The notes under the pieces were generated by a model, which searched no databases, was not told the DNA's origin, and saw nothing but the letters and a program-made list of their open reading frames with translations. From SBAX01 sp043806315 (lineage in GTDB: Bacteria; Planctomycetota; Phycisphaerae; UBA1845): a DNA stretch of 14,448 nt. Of this stretch, positions 13,725 through 14,448 are shown piece by piece. The stretch covers positions 1 to 14,448 of the forward strand of contig JAZDHF010000137.1 in NCBI GenBank assembly GCA_043806315.1, read 5' to 3'. Each line of letters starts with the position of its first letter. Position 1 is the first letter of the stretch. The position numbers and the translations under genes are program-made.

Positions 13725-13754
13725 TTGACCCGTTCGGCGGCCCGAACGTATAAT
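13725..13754 (+). promoter_or_regulatory. Promoter of tatA with an inverted repeat filling its spacer
   Basis: TTGACC (13725-13730) and a perfect TATAAT (13749-13754) are 18 bases apart. The spacer, 13731-13748, is CGTTCGG-CGGC-CCGAACG, a perfect dyad with seven-base arms that begins and ends exactly at the two boxes. Transcription would start near 13761, leaving a leader of about 135 bases. The long spacer with a central dyad resembles the layout of MerR-family operators, but those usually have 19-20 bases. Confidence 0.65.
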
Positions 13755-13895
13755 CCAACGCGGATGGGTCCACGCGGCGAGCGTCCGGTGACGGAGAGCT
13801 GCAAGGGACGGCGTTGAGGTTCGCTTGTCTTGCAGCATTCGCCGGTTCAGGGAAGGCGTTCTGACCGCCGATATACAAGATCAAGGAGACGGCTG

Positions 13896-14174
13896 ATGAA
13901 CCTACACACTCTGGCCATCTTCAACCTCCCCGGAGGGGTCGAGTGGCTCCTCATCCTCATCGCGGGGTTGCTTCTCTTCGGTCGCCGCTTGCCCGAGGTG
14001 GCGCGTTCGCTCGGCAGGAGCATCGTGGAGTTTAAGAAGGGAATCAAGGACGTCCGCGACGATATCGAGGATCACACCCGCGTAGAACCGCCGTCCACGC
14101 CCCGTATCGAGCAGCAACCGCCCTCCTCGACGCCAAGCAACTCGTCCAAAGACAAGCCCGCCGGCGTAGTCTGA
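13896..14174 (+). CDS. tatA: Sec-independent protein translocase subunit TatA/TatE
   Basis: A component of the twin-arginine system, which moves folded proteins across the inner membrane; TatA forms the channel with TatC. The 92-residue protein has the family layout: a short N-terminus with a polar residue (Glu16) ahead of one membrane helix (WLLILIAGLLL, 17-27), the FG hinge (28-29), an amphipathic helix RRLPEVARSLGRSIVEFKKG (30-49) and a polar, Pro/Ser-rich tail. The ATG at 13896 has AAGGAG at 13883-13888; the frame is open to 13830, but those residues are unconserved. It stands alone: no tatB or tatC is in the window. Its promoter lies ~140 bases upstream, and an imperfect palindrome follows the stop. 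Confidence 0.93.
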   Translation: MNLHTLAIFNLPGGVEWLLILIAGLLLFGRRLPEVARSLGRSIVEFKKGIKDVRDDIEDHTRVEPPSTPRIEQQPPSSTPSNSSKDKPAGVV

Positions 14175-14190
14175 TCGTCGTGGTCCGTCA

Positions 14191-14250
14191 TCCGAACCCG
14201 GAGCGCAAGCGACGGGCCAAAGGGCCCCGCGCTGGCGCTTGGGGTTCGGA
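14191..14250. repeat. Large imperfect palindrome (NPKRQRG type)
   Basis: Bases 14191-14218 and 14223-14250 are inverted copies matching at 23 of 28 positions around AAAG. One strand translates as NPKRQRGA and the other as SLALRV, peptides I associate with dispersed repeats of planctomycete genomes. It sits 17 bases after tatA and just before the insertion-sequence end, so it could end tatA transcripts or mark the insertion target. Confidence 0.75.
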
Positions 14251-14448
14251 TAGGCGGCGTAAATAAATAAGGGTTGCAGCAATAGGGCGGCACGCGTATG
14301 ATCTCGCGGCATGAAGACTTTCTCGGAACTTCAGGCGAAGCTGGTCGGCGTATGGGCGCTGCTGGACGAGCGGATGCGCCGGCTCCTGGCGGCCAACGAA
14401 GCACGCGCCTTGGGTCGCGGCGGGATATCGGAAGTGAGCCGTGCGTGC
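14251..14448 (+). mobile_element. Left end of an ISAzo13-like insertion sequence, cut by the window edge
   Basis: The AT-rich segment 14261-14285 (GTAAATAAATAAGGGTTGCA) sits ahead of a transposase start at 14311 and is where the left terminal inverted repeat should lie. The exact tip cannot be fixed because the right end is outside the window. The element begins directly beside the 14191-14250 palindrome. Confidence 0.5.
14311..14448 (+). CDS. ISAzo13-family transposase, N-terminal 46 residues (partial)
   Basis: Would encode a DDE transposase for cut-and-paste movement of the element. Only the first 46 residues are present. They match the N-terminal pattern I know from 'Rhodopirellula transposase' proteins: a helix with LLDERMRRLLAANEARALG followed by GRGGISEVSRA, the start of a DNA-binding helix-turn-helix. 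The DDE domain lies beyond the window, so intactness cannot be judged. The ATG at 14311 has no clear ribosome binding site, which is common in insertion sequences. Confidence 0.7.
   Translation, partial: MKTFSELQAKLVGVWALLDERMRRLLAANEARALGRGGISEVSRAC

Overview
The window looks like chromosomal DNA from a high-GC, Gram-negative bacterium, most likely a planctomycete. The clues are a secreted protein ending in the calcium-binding signature GDFDADNDGDVDLLDF, other secreted proteins with short C-terminal anchors, the start of an ISAzo13-type ('Rhodopirellula transposase') gene at the right edge, and intergenic palindromic repeats of kinds I associate with planctomycete genomes. The taxonomic call is an inference. 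No tRNA, rRNA or CRISPR array was seen.

Left part (1-4525): on the minus strand, purA (adenylosuccinate synthetase) is followed by uppS (undecaprenyl diphosphate synthase). purA diverges from glnA (type I glutamine synthetase) on the plus strand. The 307-base gap between them holds promoter-like sequences for both directions, an AT-rich block, a terminator-like hairpin in the purA leader and two overlapping palindromes in the glnA leader. uppS and glnA are flanked by interspersed repeats.

Middle (4526-10084): on the minus strand, nadD (nicotinate-nucleotide adenylyltransferase) lies upstream of a large secreted multidomain protein with a half-dockerin tail, which has its own good promoter. 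On the plus strand, a family 2 glycosyltransferase fused to a Rossmann-like domain is followed 29 bases later by gmd (GDP-mannose 4,6-dehydratase). These two probably form a small surface-polysaccharide operon.

Right part (10263-14448): on the minus strand are two tandem paralogous secreted proteins with a shared Cys-Gly/hydrophobic/Arg C-terminal tag, one of which has gained an acidic Asp-rich calcium-binding segment. Next come a secreted protein made of two copies of an unrecognised domain, and a DUF255/YyaL-like gene that seems to have lost its whole middle in frame. A back-to-back promoter pair separates that gene from tatA on the plus strand. In the tatA promoter a 7-bp inverted repeat exactly fills the spacer between -35 and -10. 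The window ends in the left end of an ISAzo13-like insertion sequence.

The housekeeping genes do not form one pathway. The common themes are exported proteins (four secreted proteins plus a Tat translocase subunit), envelope sugar and lipid-carrier synthesis (uppS, gmd, the glycosyltransferase), and heavy colonisation by palindromic repeats. In two places (purA and the glycosyltransferase) these repeats supply the stop codon. I did not find a clear new defence or metabolic system. The best leads are the DUF255 deletion, the C-terminal tag of the secreted paralogs, and the spacer palindrome in the tatA promoter.
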